Source: Vagococcus silagei
GTDB taxonomy: Bacteria > Bacillota > Bacilli > Lactobacillales > Vagococcaceae
Assembly (NCBI RefSeq): GCF_004795745.1
Contig: NZ_SDGV01000014.1
Span: 83,755-140,499 of the forward strand
Direction of reading: 5' to 3'
Length of the DNA stretch: 56,745 bases
The notes beneath the pieces were generated by a model. The model searched no databases. It had not been told where the DNA came from and saw nothing but the letters and a program-made list of their open reading frames with translations. Positions 36,961 to 46,482 of this stretch are shown one piece after another. Position 1 is the first letter of the stretch. The number at the start of each line of letters is the position of its first letter. Both the position numbers and the translations under genes were made by a program.

Positions 36961-37728
36961 ATGGATATATTTTTACTAATCGGGATATTTTTAGGACTGT
37001 TTGCTGTTATTGTTGGGATGATTGTTAAAGGGGCAAATGTCTTAGCTCTTTTAAACCCAGCTGCGGCGATTATCATATTCATCGGAACATTTGCAGCTTT
37101 AATCAACTCATATCCGAGAAAAGATATTAAACGTCTTCCCAAAATTTTTGGCGTCCTTTTTAAAAATCAATCATTCGACACTGGTGAACTTGTTGAAACG
37201 ATTTTGGGATTGGCACAAAAAGCGCGTCGTGAAGGTGTACTTTCATTAGAAGGAGAAGTTAACGCCTTAGAAAATCCATTTTTAAAGAACGGAATGGAAA
37301 TGGTAGTTGATGGGATGAACCCTGATCAAATTAAAGAGATTATGGAAAACGAAGTGATGTCTTTAGAAGCTAGACACGGAACTGGAGCAGCTATGATGAA
37401 AACTGCTGGATCATCATCACCTACTCTTGGCGTTTTAGGAGCAGTTATCGGCTTAATTGGAGCGCTTGGTAACTTAAATGATGTGGATGCTTTAGGACAT
37501 ATGATTTCTGCAGCTTTCGTTGCTACTCTTTACGGAATATTCTTGGGTTATGTCATCTTAATCCCGTTTGGTAATCGACTTGCTCGTAAATCTCAAGAAG
37601 AAGTAGATTATATGCTCATCGCAATTGAAGGGATTCTTGCCATTCAAAGTGGTCAAAATCCAAATACAATTGAACGCAAGCTAAATGGTTTAATGGATCC
37701 TAATTTAAGAAATGATGGTAATAAGTAA
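36961..37728 (+). CDS. motA: Flagellar stator protein MotA
   Basis: A 255-residue stator subunit with four membrane helices (about 3-22, 34-52, 147-170, 180-200) and a large cytoplasmic loop with charged residues for contact with FliG. The segment GSSSPTLGVLGAVIGLIGAL is typical of MotA helix 3. Strong ribosome site GGAGAGG. It is transcribed away from the flgB operon and leads motB by 12 bases. Whether it uses protons or sodium cannot be told with certainty. Confidence 0.95.
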   Translation: MDIFLLIGIFLGLFAVIVGMIVKGANVLALLNPAAAIIIFIGTFAALINSYPRKDIKRLPKIFGVLFKNQSFDTGELVETILGLAQKARREGVLSLEGEVNALENPFLKNGMEMVVDGMNPDQIKEIMENEVMSLEARHGTGAAMMKTAGSSSPTLGVLGAVIGLIGALGNLNDVDALGHMISAAFVATLYGIFLGYVILIPFGNRLARKSQEEVDYMLIAIEGILAIQSGQNPNTIERKLNGLMDPNLRNDGNK

Positions 37729-37740
37729 CGAGGTGAAAAC

Positions 37741-38442
37741 ATGAAGCGTAGAAAGAAACAAGAAGACCATGTCGATGAAGGATGGCTTTTACCTTATTCT
37801 GATATGATGACGTTACTTCTAGCCTTGTTTATCGTAATGTTTGCTATGGCAAAAACAGATACTGGTAAATTAAATGATTTAAGTGATCAATTTAATATTA
37901 TCCTTTCTGGAAGTGCTACTAGTGGAAATGGTGGCATCTTACCTGCTCATCCTAAAGCTCACAAACAGAAACCAAAACAAGAAGAAAACGAAGAAACCAT
38001 CAATAAAGCCGGTGAAGATATTAAAAGTGAGTTAACAAAAGCTGGCCATGGTTCTGAAGTACAAGTAAATGAAGAAAAAGATGGCGTTCGTATCATCATT
38101 GATAGTGGTTTACTTTTTGCTCCTGGTAGTACAAAAATTCCAAGTTCAGCAAAAGAAGTAATGGAAAAAATCGGAAATTCGCTAAAGAATGTCGAGAATG
38201 AAATTATTATCGCCGGATATACTGATAACGTCCCTAACCATACTGCTGAATATCAATCTAACTGGGAATTAAGTGCAGCTAGGGCAATTAGTGTCATGGA
38301 CGAATTAGTTCAACAAAAAGCTGTCAGCGAGAAGAAAGTCTCAATTCAAGCTTATGGTGAGTTCAGACCGAAAGTTGCCAATAATTCTGAACAAAATCGT
38401 GCGAAGAATCGCCGAGTTGAAATCTTTATTGTAAAAAAATAA
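37741..38442 (+). CDS. motB: Flagellar stator protein MotB
   Basis: A 233-residue stator subunit. A single membrane helix starts with the ion-binding aspartate D21 (PYSDMMTLLLALF). The C-terminal OmpA-like peptidoglycan-binding domain (about 115-232) includes IAGYTDNVPN and WELSAARAISVM. It anchors the stator to the cell wall. It ends at a clear terminator, so motAB is a two-gene unit. Confidence 0.95.
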   Translation: MKRRKKQEDHVDEGWLLPYSDMMTLLLALFIVMFAMAKTDTGKLNDLSDQFNIILSGSATSGNGGILPAHPKAHKQKPKQEENEETINKAGEDIKSELTKAGHGSEVQVNEEKDGVRIIIDSGLLFAPGSTKIPSSAKEVMEKIGNSLKNVENEIIIAGYTDNVPNHTAEYQSNWELSAARAISVMDELVQQKAVSEKKVSIQAYGEFRPKVANNSEQNRAKNRRVEIFIVKK

Positions 38443-38456
38443 TAAACAACTTAAAT

Positions 38457-38514
38457 AAAAAAATCCTGATTGAACAAAGTAATGAGTCATTACACTGTTT
38501 AATCGGGATTTTTT
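38457..38514 (+). terminator. Terminator of motAB
   Basis: A long stem with AAAATCCTGATTGAACA opposite TGTTTAATCGGGATTTT and a second inner stem GTAATG/CATTAC, followed by a T-run. It lies 15 bases after the motB stop codon. Confidence 0.85.
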
Positions 38515-38606
38515 ATTGATCTTATTTTTTATAAATTTTATATATATTATATAAGAATATAAATATGCATTTTGTCACTAAAACAGTTTTACTAGCCCAA
38601 GACATA

Positions 38607-38634
38607 CAAAAAACCCTTGCTACGCAAGGGTTTT
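38607..38634 (-). terminator. Terminator of the HU gene
   Basis: Perfect 11-bp stem AAAACCCTTGC (38610-38620) and GCAAGGGTTTT (38624-38634) with a 3-base loop, followed on the minus strand by T. It lies 11 bases after the HU stop codon. Confidence 0.9.
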
Positions 38635-38644
38635 ACTTGTTACA

Positions 38645-38920
38645 TTATTTTACTGCATCTTTTAAAGCTTTACCTGGTTTGAATGCAGGTACTTTACTTG
38701 CAGCGATTTGGATTTCTTCACCAGTTTGTGGGTTGCGTCCTTTACGGGCAGCACGTTCACGTACTTCGAAGTTACCAAAACCGATTAATTGAACTTTTTC
38801 ACCTTCAGATAAAAACTCTTGGATTGATGCGAATACAGCATCAACAGATGCAGTTGCATCTTTTTTAGTTAAACCAGTTGCTTCTGCAACTTTTTCGATT
38901 AATTCTGCTTTGTTAGCCAT
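38645..38920 (-). CDS. hup: DNA-binding protein HU
   Basis: A 91-residue histone-like protein. [20 protein letters not shown], the core [20 protein letters not shown] (the family's arm signature) and the end [15 protein letters not shown] are standard. It packs and bends DNA as a dimer. I chose ATG 38920 because GGAGG lies 12 bases upstream and gives the usual MANK start; an upstream start adds four residues. It has its own promoter and terminator. Confidence 0.97.
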   Translation of the reverse strand: MANKAELIEKVAEATGLTKKDATASVDAVFASIQEFLSEGEKVQLIGFGNFEVRERAARKGRNPQTGEEIQIAASKVPAFKPGKALKDAVK

Positions 38921-38974
38921 CTTAATTTTCACCTCCTCAAAAAGGAATTGATGTATGATTATTCATCATAAGAG

Positions 38975-39005
38975 TAATCATTTTTGAGTGGTCCAAAAAT
39001 GATTA
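38975..39005. repeat. 12-bp inverted repeat in the HU leader
   Basis: Arms TAATCATTTTTG (38975-38986) and CAAAAATGATTA (38994-39005), 7-base loop. It lies in the roughly 110-base untranslated leader between the HU promoter and start codon. It may be an mRNA structure or a protein-binding site; nothing else is visible in 38921-39037. Confidence 0.6.
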
Positions 39006-39037
39006 TTTAAAATATTGATTTCAATATTTCTTTAATC

Positions 39038-39066
39038 AAGATACCATATGAACCAAGTGATATCAA
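39038..39066 (-). promoter_or_regulatory. Vegetative promoter of the HU gene
   Basis: Minus-strand TTGATA (39061-39066), 17-base spacer, TATCTT (39038-39043) preceded by TGG. Predicted leader is about 110 bases. Region 39067-39149 up to the Der stop codon shows no gene. Confidence 0.65.
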
Positions 39067-39149
39067 GGCTTTTCAGTCTTTTATTAGGACTTTTTTTTAA
39101 TAAATGCCAAGTTATTGCTTAAATTAAAAAACTATGGTAAAATGCAAAA

Positions 39150-40460
39150 TTATTTTCTACGACGTGCAATAATACGAATAGGTGTTCCCTCAAAAACAAA
39201 AGCTTTTCTGATTTGGTTTTCTAAGAATCGCGCATATGAGAAATGCATCAATTCTTCTTCATTTACAAATACAACAAATGTTGGTGGTTTGATCGCAACT
39301 TGGGTTGCATAAAAAATCTTCAAACGTTTACCTTTATCAGTTGGTGTTGGATTAATTGCCACCGCATCCATGATCACATCATTTAAAACTGATGATGGAA
39401 TACGTAATGTTTGATTTTGACTCACTTCCTCAATCATCTCTGGTAATAAGTGTAGTCTTTGTTTTGTTTTCGCTGAAACATACATAATCGGTGCATAATC
39501 AAGATAGCGGAACTCAGAACGAATATCTTCTTCAAATTCTTTCATCGTATGATTATCTTTTTCTAATGTATCCCATTTATTCACAACAATAATAATCGCT
39601 TTACCAGCTTCATGTGCGAATCCAGCGATACGCTTATCATATTCACGAATACCCTCTTCAGCATTTAATACTACTAATGCAACGTCTGAGCGTTCAATCG
39701 CTCTTAGAGAACGCATCATGCTATATTTTTCAGTATTCTCATAGACCTTACCTTTTTTACGCATACCAGCCGTATCAATCATAATGAACTCTTGACCACT
39801 TGCTGAAACAAAAGAAGTATCAATTGCATCACGAGTTGTTCCCGCAACATTCGAAACGATCACACGATCTTCGCCTAAAAGCGCGTTAATCAATGAAGAT
39901 TTACCGACATTCGGACGACCGATTAAGCTGAAACGAATAATATCGTCTTCTTCTTCTTGTTCTTCGATACCAAAATTTTGACACGCTTCATCAAGCACGT
40001 CTCCCAATCCGATACCATGTGCTCCTGAGACTGGGAATGGATCACCTAACCCTAAAGAATAGAATTCATAAATATCACTTCTCATCTCTGGATTGTCAAC
40101 TTTATTTACAACTAAAATGACAGGTTTATCACTTTTATACAAAATACGTGATACATACTCATCTGCATCTGTCACACCTTCACGACCACTAACGATTAAA
40201 AGAATAACATCACTCTCTTCAATCGCAATTTCTGCTTGATGCTTAATTTGCTCCATAAAAGGCTCATCGCTCATCTCAATACCACCAGTATCGATAATAT
40301 TAAACTCACGACCTAACCATTCACCTTGAGCGTAAATGCGATCACGCGTTACTCCTGGTTCATCTTCGACGATAGAAATACGCTCGCCTGCAATTCGATT
40401 AAAAATGGTAGATTTTCCGACGTTCGGACGACCGACAATTGCTAATGTTGGTTTTGTCAT
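39150..40460 (-). CDS. der: Ribosome assembly GTPase Der (EngA)
   Basis: A 436-residue double GTPase needed for 50S ribosome assembly. G domain 1 has [13 protein letters not shown] and NKVD; G domain 2 has [20 protein letters not shown] and NKWD; the C-terminal KH-like domain (about 355-435) ends with IRIIARRRK. Length and domain order are standard. It has its own probable promoter. Confidence 0.98.
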   Translation of the reverse strand: MTKPTLAIVGRPNVGKSTIFNRIAGERISIVEDEPGVTRDRIYAQGEWLGREFNIIDTGGIEMSDEPFMEQIKHQAEIAIEESDVILLIVSGREGVTDADEYVSRILYKSDKPVILVVNKVDNPEMRSDIYEFYSLGLGDPFPVSGAHGIGLGDVLDEACQNFGIEEQEEEDDIIRFSLIGRPNVGKSSLINALLGEDRVIVSNVAGTTRDAIDTSFVSASGQEFIMIDTAGMRKKGKVYENTEKYSMMRSLRAIERSDVALVVLNAEEGIREYDKRIAGFAHEAGKAIIIVVNKWDTLEKDNHTMKEFEEDIRSEFRYLDYAPIMYVSAKTKQRLHLLPEMIEEVSQNQTLRIPSSVLNDVIMDAVAINPTPTDKGKRLKIFYATQVAIKPPTFVVFVNEEELMHFSYARFLENQIRKAFVFEGTPIRIIARRRK

Positions 40461-40504
40461 TTTTAGTCACCTCCTATATTTATCAACTAATAGATTCCTA
40501 ATGT

Positions 40505-40533
40505 AGTTTATCCGATACTTGCACCTCATGCAA
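40505..40533 (-). promoter_or_regulatory. Probable promoter of der
   Basis: Minus-strand TTGCAT (40528-40533), 17-base spacer, TAAACT (40505-40510), 45 bases before the der ATG. The -35 overlaps a small hairpin (ACTTGCA/TGCAAGT, 40517-40535) that may be the weak end of the upstream asparaginase transcript. Confidence 0.5.
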
Positions 40534-40567
40534 GTGAAAGATACAAATACATCAACATTTTAATACT

Positions 40568-41530
40568 CTAACTCATCATATATTGTTTCAGTTCTTGTGC
40601 TTTGAAACCACAGTTTAACCCAACTAACATTCTAAGACGTGCTTTTTGTCCCGACAAGCCTTTAACTAAAGTAATACCCATCTTAGATAGGGGAATCCCT
40701 CCACCAGGATAATCATAAATATCTTGCGCTATTCCATTTGAACATCGCGAAACAAGTGCAATCGGAATTTCCTTATCAATTAAGCGTTGTAGCGATTCAA
40801 TGACACTAGGTGGCATGTTACCAGCACCCAGTGCTTCAATCACAATACCATCGACATCTTGCTTTTCAATTAAATCAAAAATAAAGGAATCCATCCCTGC
40901 ATATGCTTTGATTAAAAGCACATTTCCTGTCACTGTATTAATATCGACAATTCGTTGATCAACAACATCTTTAATAAAGATGACCTTTTTTTTAGAAATA
41001 ATCCCAATTGGCCCAAATGTTGGTGTTCTAAAAGTATCAACACTTGTGGTATGAGTTTTAGTCACAAATTTGGCTGCATGAATCTCATCATTCATCACGA
41101 CAAGTACGCCTTGATTTTTTGATTCTTCATTTGCAGCCGTAATAATTGATTGTAAATAGTTGTATTGGCCGTCTGAACCTATTTCATTGCTAGATCGCAT
41201 TGCGCCCGTAATGACAACGGAAATTTGTTTTGATACCGTCATATCTAAGAAATACGCTGTTTCTTCAAGGGTATCCGTTCCATGTGTAATCACGACACCA
41301 TCAAACCCTTGCTTTTGTGCTTCAACAATGCGTGTCTTTAACTGTAACATTTCTTCAGGTCTAATGTGTGGTGAAGGTAAATTAAATATTTCTTCAACAG
41401 TCACTTCGATATCTTTAGGTAAAAATGCCATTGGGTCCATCAAAGGATGATGTGAAGTAGGTGTGACGCCTCCTTCTTCTTGAACCATTGATATTGTACC
41501 TCCTGTATGTAACACAAGTACTCTTTTCAT
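40568..41530 (-). CDS. ansA: L-asparaginase (type I, cytoplasmic)
   Basis: A 320-residue enzyme that hydrolyses asparagine to aspartate and ammonia. The two active-site threonine motifs are present: LHTGGTISM near the N-terminus and VITHGTDTLEETAYF at about residue 78. There is no signal peptide, so it is cytoplasmic. It points toward der and away from the SEDS gene. The overall length fits the AnsA group. Confidence 0.94.
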   Translation of the reverse strand: MKRVLVLHTGGTISMVQEEGGVTPTSHHPLMDPMAFLPKDIEVTVEEIFNLPSPHIRPEEMLQLKTRIVEAQKQGFDGVVITHGTDTLEETAYFLDMTVSKQISVVITGAMRSSNEIGSDGQYNYLQSIITAANEESKNQGVLVVMNDEIHAAKFVTKTHTTSVDTFRTPTFGPIGIISKKKVIFIKDVVDQRIVDINTVTGNVLLIKAYAGMDSFIFDLIEKQDVDGIVIEALGAGNMPPSVIESLQRLIDKEIPIALVSRCSNGIAQDIYDYPGGGIPLSKMGITLVKGLSGQKARLRMLVGLNCGFKAQELKQYMMS

Positions 41531-41686
41531 ATGTCACCTCAACAAATTTATTTTCTATGTCAACAATAGCACAAATGTGACCTTTAAATAAACCCGCTTA
41601 TTTATTAATTTTCTTTAAATGTTGACAATTGTTTTTTTAATCAGAAAACTTTTCATGTATGCTAAAAAGCGAAAGGAAGTGTAACC

Positions 41687-42871
41687 ATGTTAAAAAAAAT
41701 TGATTTTAAAATTTTCATCCCCTATCTCTTATTAAATATGATTAGTTTACTAATGATTACCAGTGCGAGTTCATATCATCTTGATCAAATGCAAAAAAAT
41801 ACAATGAGTACGGGCGTAAAACAAGGTGTCTTTTTAATCCTTTCACTTATTTTAATCGCTATTATTTTAAGAATAAAATTAAGTATTTTTAAAAGTAATA
41901 TTTTTCAATCATTGATGATCATCGGGTCTTTTGTCTTACTGTTTATCACAAGTATTTTAGGTTTAGGTACTGTGGTTGGAGGCGCACAGCGCTGGCTTGA
42001 ATTTGGCCCCTTTCGTATTCAACCTTCTGAAGTGATGATGATTACTGTGATTCTCTTTTGCGCCGTACAGTTTTCAAAGAAAGGAAAAACATTACAACAC
42101 TCATTTTTTAAATCAATTCTAGTACCTGGTTTAATTGTTGGGAGTTTGATTTTTTTAACACTGATTCAACCAAATGTTGGCGGCGCAGCTATTCTTACTT
42201 TACTATTTTTCACAATGATTTTCGCTAGTGGTATCTCATATTTATATTTTCTTGGCGGTCTTCTAGGTGTGTTTATCATTAATTTCCTTGCTACATCGCT
42301 GATTATGTTTAAAGATGGTGCACTCTTACCACAAAAGTATGCTTATATTTTTGATCGATTTGCTGTCATGAAAGACCCTTTTGCTTACTTTTCAACAAAT
42401 GGGTATCAACTTTCGAATTCATATATTGCCATTCACAATGGCGGTTGGTTTGGCCAAGGTTTAGGACAGAGTATTCAAAAGAAAGGTTTTCTTCCTGTAA
42501 CAGAAACCGATTTTATTTTCTCTTTAATCACAGAAGAACTTGGCATTATTGCTTCAATTGGTATTTTACTGCTACTTTTTCTCTTAATTTTAAGAATATT
42601 GGCCATCGGCGTTCAAATTCAAGACCCGTTTAATTCCTTAGTCTGCTTAGGAACTGGTGCTGTCTTACTGATTCAAACTTTTGTCAACTTAGGTGGAATT
42701 TTAGGTATTATCCCCTTAACTGGTGTGCCATTACCATTTATGAGTTATGGTGGTTCTAATTTATTAACACTTTCAATTCTCATTGGTATCGTGATGAAAA
42801 TTAGTGCTGTTGAACAAGAAAAAAGAAGCATGCAATATGCTTCTCAAATGAATCCGAGTTTCTCAAAATAG
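41687..42871 (+). CDS. SEDS-family protein (FtsW/RodA type)
   Basis: A 394-residue polytopic membrane protein with about ten helices. The SEDS markers are RWLEFGPFRIQPSE at about residues 101-115, an extracellular loop with NGGWFGQGLGQSIQK and TDFIFSLITEELG, and PLPFMSYGGSNLL near the end. SEDS proteins polymerise peptidoglycan with a partner class B PBP. The protein resembles RodA more than FtsW in size and loop pattern, but I cannot separate them with confidence. Its stop abuts the stop of the next, convergent gene. Confidence 0.88.
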   Translation: MLKKIDFKIFIPYLLLNMISLLMITSASSYHLDQMQKNTMSTGVKQGVFLILSLILIAIILRIKLSIFKSNIFQSLMIIGSFVLLFITSILGLGTVVGGAQRWLEFGPFRIQPSEVMMITVILFCAVQFSKKGKTLQHSFFKSILVPGLIVGSLIFLTLIQPNVGGAAILTLLFFTMIFASGISYLYFLGGLLGVFIINFLATSLIMFKDGALLPQKYAYIFDRFAVMKDPFAYFSTNGYQLSNSYIAIHNGGWFGQGLGQSIQKKGFLPVTETDFIFSLITEELGIIASIGILLLLFLLILRILAIGVQIQDPFNSLVCLGTGAVLLIQTFVNLGGILGIIPLTGVPLPFMSYGGSNLLTLSILIGIVMKISAVEQEKRSMQYASQMNPSFSK

Positions 42872-43753
42872 TTAATCTTGTTGATTTAACCATTGATTCA
42901 AAACTTTAATATAACGCTGATTTTCGTCAACATAAGGCATATGACGACTCTGTCTAAATAACTCCCATCGCACATTAGAGAGATGATCAACCATTGTTTT
43001 TGACACAAATGGCGTTGATAAATCTTCTGTGCCACTTGTGACTAACACCGGGATTTCAATTGTTGCTAATTTTTCAGTATAATTGAAATCTTTTAGTGTG
43101 CCTGTTGGCATATATTCGTTGGGTCCCCAAGCAGTTTGATATGCTTGAACGCCGCTATTTTTAGGTCTTCTTAATGGTTCTGGTGAAGCCTCAGTCGGAC
43201 GGTCACCTGCATATTTCTGCATAAAATATGCATTGGCCTCTAGATAATCAGTTGATTTAAAATTCTGTGTTTGTTCAGCTTTTGCAATCGCTTCTTGGTG
43301 TACTTCTGGCAAGAAACGAATCAATCTTGCTTGTTCTTCAGCCCACAGCTTAGCTGACGATAGTGTGCTCGAAAAAACAGCACTCTTAACATTTTTGGGC
43401 TGATAATCACAAAGGTAAGCAATAACTAACATACCACCCCATGATTGACCCAACAAATGACAGTCTTCAATGCCTAGATGTTTTTTTAAAGCCATCAATT
43501 CTTCAATCCAAGTTTTGGCATGCCATAAATCTGGTCGATCAGGCATACTCGAGCGACCACAACCTAATTGGTCATACATGATAATTTGACGCCCCTCATT
43601 AGCCAGTTCGTCTAATAATTCAAAATAATTATGCGTTGAGCCCGGTCCACCATGAATTAATATGAGTGGCGCTTTTTTTGTGCTCTTCTCACCGACAACT
43701 CGGTAATATGTTTCATATCCTAAATAAGGCATAGATCCTTCTAATATCTGCAT
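42872..43753 (-). CDS. pip: Proline iminopeptidase-like alpha/beta hydrolase
   Basis: A 293-residue alpha/beta hydrolase. The oxyanion motif HGGPGSTHNYF, the nucleophile elbow GQSWGGML (about residue 107), the acid in SGTEDLSTP and the histidine in SRHMPYVDE complete the triad and its surroundings. It would release N-terminal proline or related residues from peptides. ATG 43753 is 7 bases after GAGGA. It ends exactly where the SEDS gene ends on the other strand. Confidence 0.88.
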   Translation of the reverse strand: MQILEGSMPYLGYETYYRVVGEKSTKKAPLILIHGGPGSTHNYFELLDELANEGRQIIMYDQLGCGRSSMPDRPDLWHAKTWIEELMALKKHLGIEDCHLLGQSWGGMLVIAYLCDYQPKNVKSAVFSSTLSSAKLWAEEQARLIRFLPEVHQEAIAKAEQTQNFKSTDYLEANAYFMQKYAGDRPTEASPEPLRRPKNSGVQAYQTAWGPNEYMPTGTLKDFNYTEKLATIEIPVLVTSGTEDLSTPFVSKTMVDHLSNVRWELFRQSRHMPYVDENQRYIKVLNQWLNQQD

Positions 43754-43767
43754 CAATTGTTCCTCAC

Positions 43768-44250
43768 TTATTCAATATCTTCAACTGGACAATCATATGT
43801 CTCAATATTTAAAACATCGATAATTTTTGGCAATTCTTTCACTAAAACAACCATCGTTTGATCTGGTCTTCCCGGAGCAAAAACAAGTTTTTCGTGTTGC
43901 AATAGCTCAGCGTCCACAATGACTGGCACATGTTCTTTGTAACCAAAAGGAGAAACAGCACCCGGTTTTTGACCCGTTTTTGCTTCCATATCTTCAGGTT
44001 TTACTACCGATAATTTTTGACCCACAATTTTTTTAATCTTTTTAAAATCAGTCGCTTTTGTTGTAAAAGTTAAATAAACAAAATTATCGCCTGCTTTATT
44101 TTTTAAAAATAAACTTTTAGTTTCAGTGCCATTAAATCCTTGTTCAGCTTTAATCACTAAAGCATCTTCATTCGTATAAATCGCACGATGATTATACAAC
44201 TCAAAATAGATATTTTCTTCTTTAAATTTTTTTGCTAAATCAATCATCAT
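43768..44250 (-). CDS. YbaK/ProX-type aminoacyl-tRNA editing protein
   Basis: A 160-residue trans-editing domain. The features TETKSLFLKNKAGDNFVYL, the lysine in the next strand and PGAVSPFGY are characteristic of the YbaK/PrdX fold that removes wrong amino acids from tRNA. It resembles the PrdX-type prolyl-tRNA editors, but the substrate cannot be fixed from sequence. ATG 44250 is preferred over a GTG three codons upstream that crowds the ribosome site AAGGA. It lies 14 bases upstream of pip. Confidence 0.86.
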   Translation of the reverse strand: MMIDLAKKFKEENIYFELYNHRAIYTNEDALVIKAEQGFNGTETKSLFLKNKAGDNFVYLTFTTKATDFKKIKKIVGQKLSVVKPEDMEAKTGQKPGAVSPFGYKEHVPVIVDAELLQHEKLVFAPGRPDQTMVVLVKELPKIIDVLNIETYDCPVEDIE

Positions 44251-44318
44251 TTTAATCACGTCCTTTTATTTTTAACACTACCTTATTTCACTTGAAAAGG
44301 CAACGACCTACACACTCG

Positions 44319-45260
44319 TTAGCGAGGAATGAAGGTCGAGATGATTGGTTCAGGTTGACTAGGTTGATTCATAACTGCAAGATCAAAAGCACGCAAACCA
44401 ATCTCTTTAAAGCGATGTTCAACGGTTGGCAAACCTAATAAGCGGCCACTAATTTGGTTTTCTTGACCAATAATAAGCGGCATTTCCTGCTCACTCTCTA
44501 AAAATGCCTCATAAACGCCAGACGCCACATCATCACCATTTGAGAAAATACACTCAAATTTTTCTCCAGCGTTTATTCTTTTGAGCATCGCCTCTTTGGC
44601 GTCAACATTTGAAATAATACCTGTAATGATTTCTTCCTTGTGTGGTGTCTCTGCATACACCTTTCGAAATGTATCAATCGTAACTTGACTGGTAGTACTC
44701 TTATCATATGAACGACTTAACAGAATATGCATCTGTTTAATCCCTTTTTCTTTTAACCATGAAAAAACTTCTACATAAGCCCCTTCTCGTTCTGGATAAA
44801 CGGATAATATTTCCTTCCGATTCGTTTTTTCGCAGCATACAATCCGGCCGTACTCTGAATATTCTGCTAATGTTTCTAATGAAATACCATGTGAGGTAAA
44901 AATTATCGCATCAATTGCTTTTTGTCGCAATTGCTCCAAATACTTTAGTTCTAAATCTTCATCGTATTTTGATGGTAAGATCACAATTTGATATGACGTT
45001 GAAATAGCACGTTCAATTATACCGTTTAAAATTTCTGTAAAAAAAGGATGTTTTGTGTGTGGTAATACAACACCAATATTATAGGTGTTACCAAAGCTCA
45101 AATTCCGTGCCATCGCATTGGGAACAAATTCAAGTCGTGTCATTGTTTCCTCGATTGCCTGCTGTGCTTTTTTAGAAACATGTTTATGTCCATTAATAAC
45201 CCTTGAAACAGTTGCCACAGAATAACCACTTTGTTTCGCAATATCATAGATATTTGCCAC
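44319..45260 (-). CDS. LacI-family transcription regulator
   Basis: A 313-residue regulator. The helix-turn-helix (ANIYDIAKQSGYSVATVSRV) and hinge helix (about 45-58) precede a periplasmic-binding-protein-like domain (about 60-313). Start GTG has AAAGGAGTGAG upstream. It follows the HAD gene by 15 bases, so the two are probably co-transcribed. The effector is probably a sugar or sugar phosphate, but the sequence does not show which. Confidence 0.92.
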   Translation of the reverse strand: MANIYDIAKQSGYSVATVSRVINGHKHVSKKAQQAIEETMTRLEFVPNAMARNLSFGNTYNIGVVLPHTKHPFFTEILNGIIERAISTSYQIVILPSKYDEDLELKYLEQLRQKAIDAIIFTSHGISLETLAEYSEYGRIVCCEKTNRKEILSVYPEREGAYVEVFSWLKEKGIKQMHILLSRSYDKSTTSQVTIDTFRKVYAETPHKEEIITGIISNVDAKEAMLKRINAGEKFECIFSNGDDVASGVYEAFLESEQEMPLIIGQENQISGRLLGLPTVEHRFKEIGLRAFDLAVMNQPSQPEPIISTFIPR

Positions 45261-45275
45261 AAATACTCACTCCTT

Positions 45276-46085
45276 TTATTTTGGTAAACAAAACTTTTCA
45301 ATCCCGTAAGCAACACCGTCTTGAAGATTACTCTTTGTAATGTGTAACGCATACTCTTTGATTTCATCTTGAGCATTTCCCATCACAATGGGCATTCCTA
45401 CTAATTTTAACATCGAGATATCATTGTGACCATCACCAAAAGCTGCAATGTCTTCTTTCTTTAGGTTCTCTAAAGCCATAATTTTTTGAATCGCTAAGGC
45501 TTTTTGTGCTTGGTTTGATGTCACCTCTAAAAAGATTCCTCCCGAACGATGAACCGCAATCGAGTCAAAGCCTAAACTTAATATATATTCGTGTATTTCA
45601 TCTAATTGTTTTTGATCAAAAACAATCAACATCATTTTGAAAATTTTACGCTTTTTAGCCCGGAATAGTTCTGCCAATGATGTCAGTTGGACATTACATC
45701 TCGTTGCTTGATGCTGCAAATCAATACCTCGATCTTTTAAATCCGAAAACCAATTTGCTTCATCATAAACACTTAAACTGACTTGAGGATACTTCTCTCT
45801 AATTGTTCGACTGATTGTTTCAATCACTTCTAATTCTAAATAATTTTCATGTAATAGTTCAAAACCACCATCAATTACTTTATAAATCAGACCACCATTA
45901 AATCCAATTTGATCTTCTGTCAAACCTAGCCGCTTGATTGAAGGCGCCATTTCAATTGGCGCACGACCAGATACTAGTGTCAAAGGGATTGGCATTGTTT
46001 TAATAGTATTCATATTAGCATTACTAATTTCACCTTGTTTATTTAATAGAGTTCCATCCATATCCGAAAAAATTCGTTTTATCAT
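45276..46085 (-). CDS. Cof-type HAD hydrolase
   Basis: A 269-residue phosphatase of the HAD superfamily, Cof subgroup. Motif I is FSDMDGTLLN with the nucleophile aspartate, motif II is TLVSGR, and motif IV is AFGDGHNDISML, with the C2-type cap between. It likely dephosphorylates a sugar phosphate or similar small molecule. It lies upstream of the LacI-type gene. Confidence 0.93.
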   Translation of the reverse strand: MIKRIFSDMDGTLLNKQGEISNANMNTIKTMPIPLTLVSGRAPIEMAPSIKRLGLTEDQIGFNGGLIYKVIDGGFELLHENYLELEVIETISRTIREKYPQVSLSVYDEANWFSDLKDRGIDLQHQATRCNVQLTSLAELFRAKKRKIFKMMLIVFDQKQLDEIHEYILSLGFDSIAVHRSGGIFLEVTSNQAQKALAIQKIMALENLKKEDIAAFGDGHNDISMLKLVGMPIVMGNAQDEIKEYALHITKSNLQDGVAYGIEKFCLPK

Positions 46086-46149
46086 TGATTATCATTCCTT
46101 GTCTTTTTTATAGGGCCATGATAGAGGGTAAGCATTGGTATTGTTCTAT

Positions 46150-46325
46150 TTATCATGCTCGTATTATTTATTGTTCATCTAAAGAGCAAACTTTATCACC
46201 TCTATTTACGGGGACTGAAAGCTGGAGTTCGGCACTAAGTCAATCATGATATTCTGGCAAAAAACGTCAGATTATCATGCTCACCTTACTGCTCACTCCA
46301 AAACGCTTTCTTTACCACCTCTATT
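46150..46325 (+). repeat. Imperfect direct repeat in the gene-free stretch
   Basis: The gap 46086-46482 contains no gene. Within it TTATCATGCTC occurs at 46150-46160 and 46272-46282, each followed about 40 bases later by TTTAYCACCTCTATT (46192-46206 and 46311-46325). The two units are about 57 bases long and 122 bases apart. Their nature is unknown. Confidence 0.55.
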
Positions 46326-46399
46326 CTAACTGTTGTAACCCGTTTTAGGTCAACAAAATAGTTTGTTTTAATTTTATTTTTCCTATTTATTCCTTTCAG

Positions 46400-46453
46400 T
46401 TAGGAAAATTAACGTAAACAACTCTTGACTTTATTCCTTTATTTTCCTAAAAT
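46400..46453 (+). promoter_or_regulatory. Promoter and operator-like repeat of the ABC-HTH-DUF1349 unit
   Basis: TTGACT (46425-46430), 17-base spacer, TAAAAT (46448-46453) form a good vegetative promoter 30 bases before the ATG. A 10-bp inverted repeat, TTAGGAAAAT (46400-46409) and ATTTTCCTAA (46441-46450), brackets the -35 and enters the -10. Such placement suits a repressor, possibly the HTH protein encoded second in the unit. Confidence 0.65.
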
Positions 46454-46482
46454 AGAGAAAAAGTAGGAAAGTAGGTCTCGCT

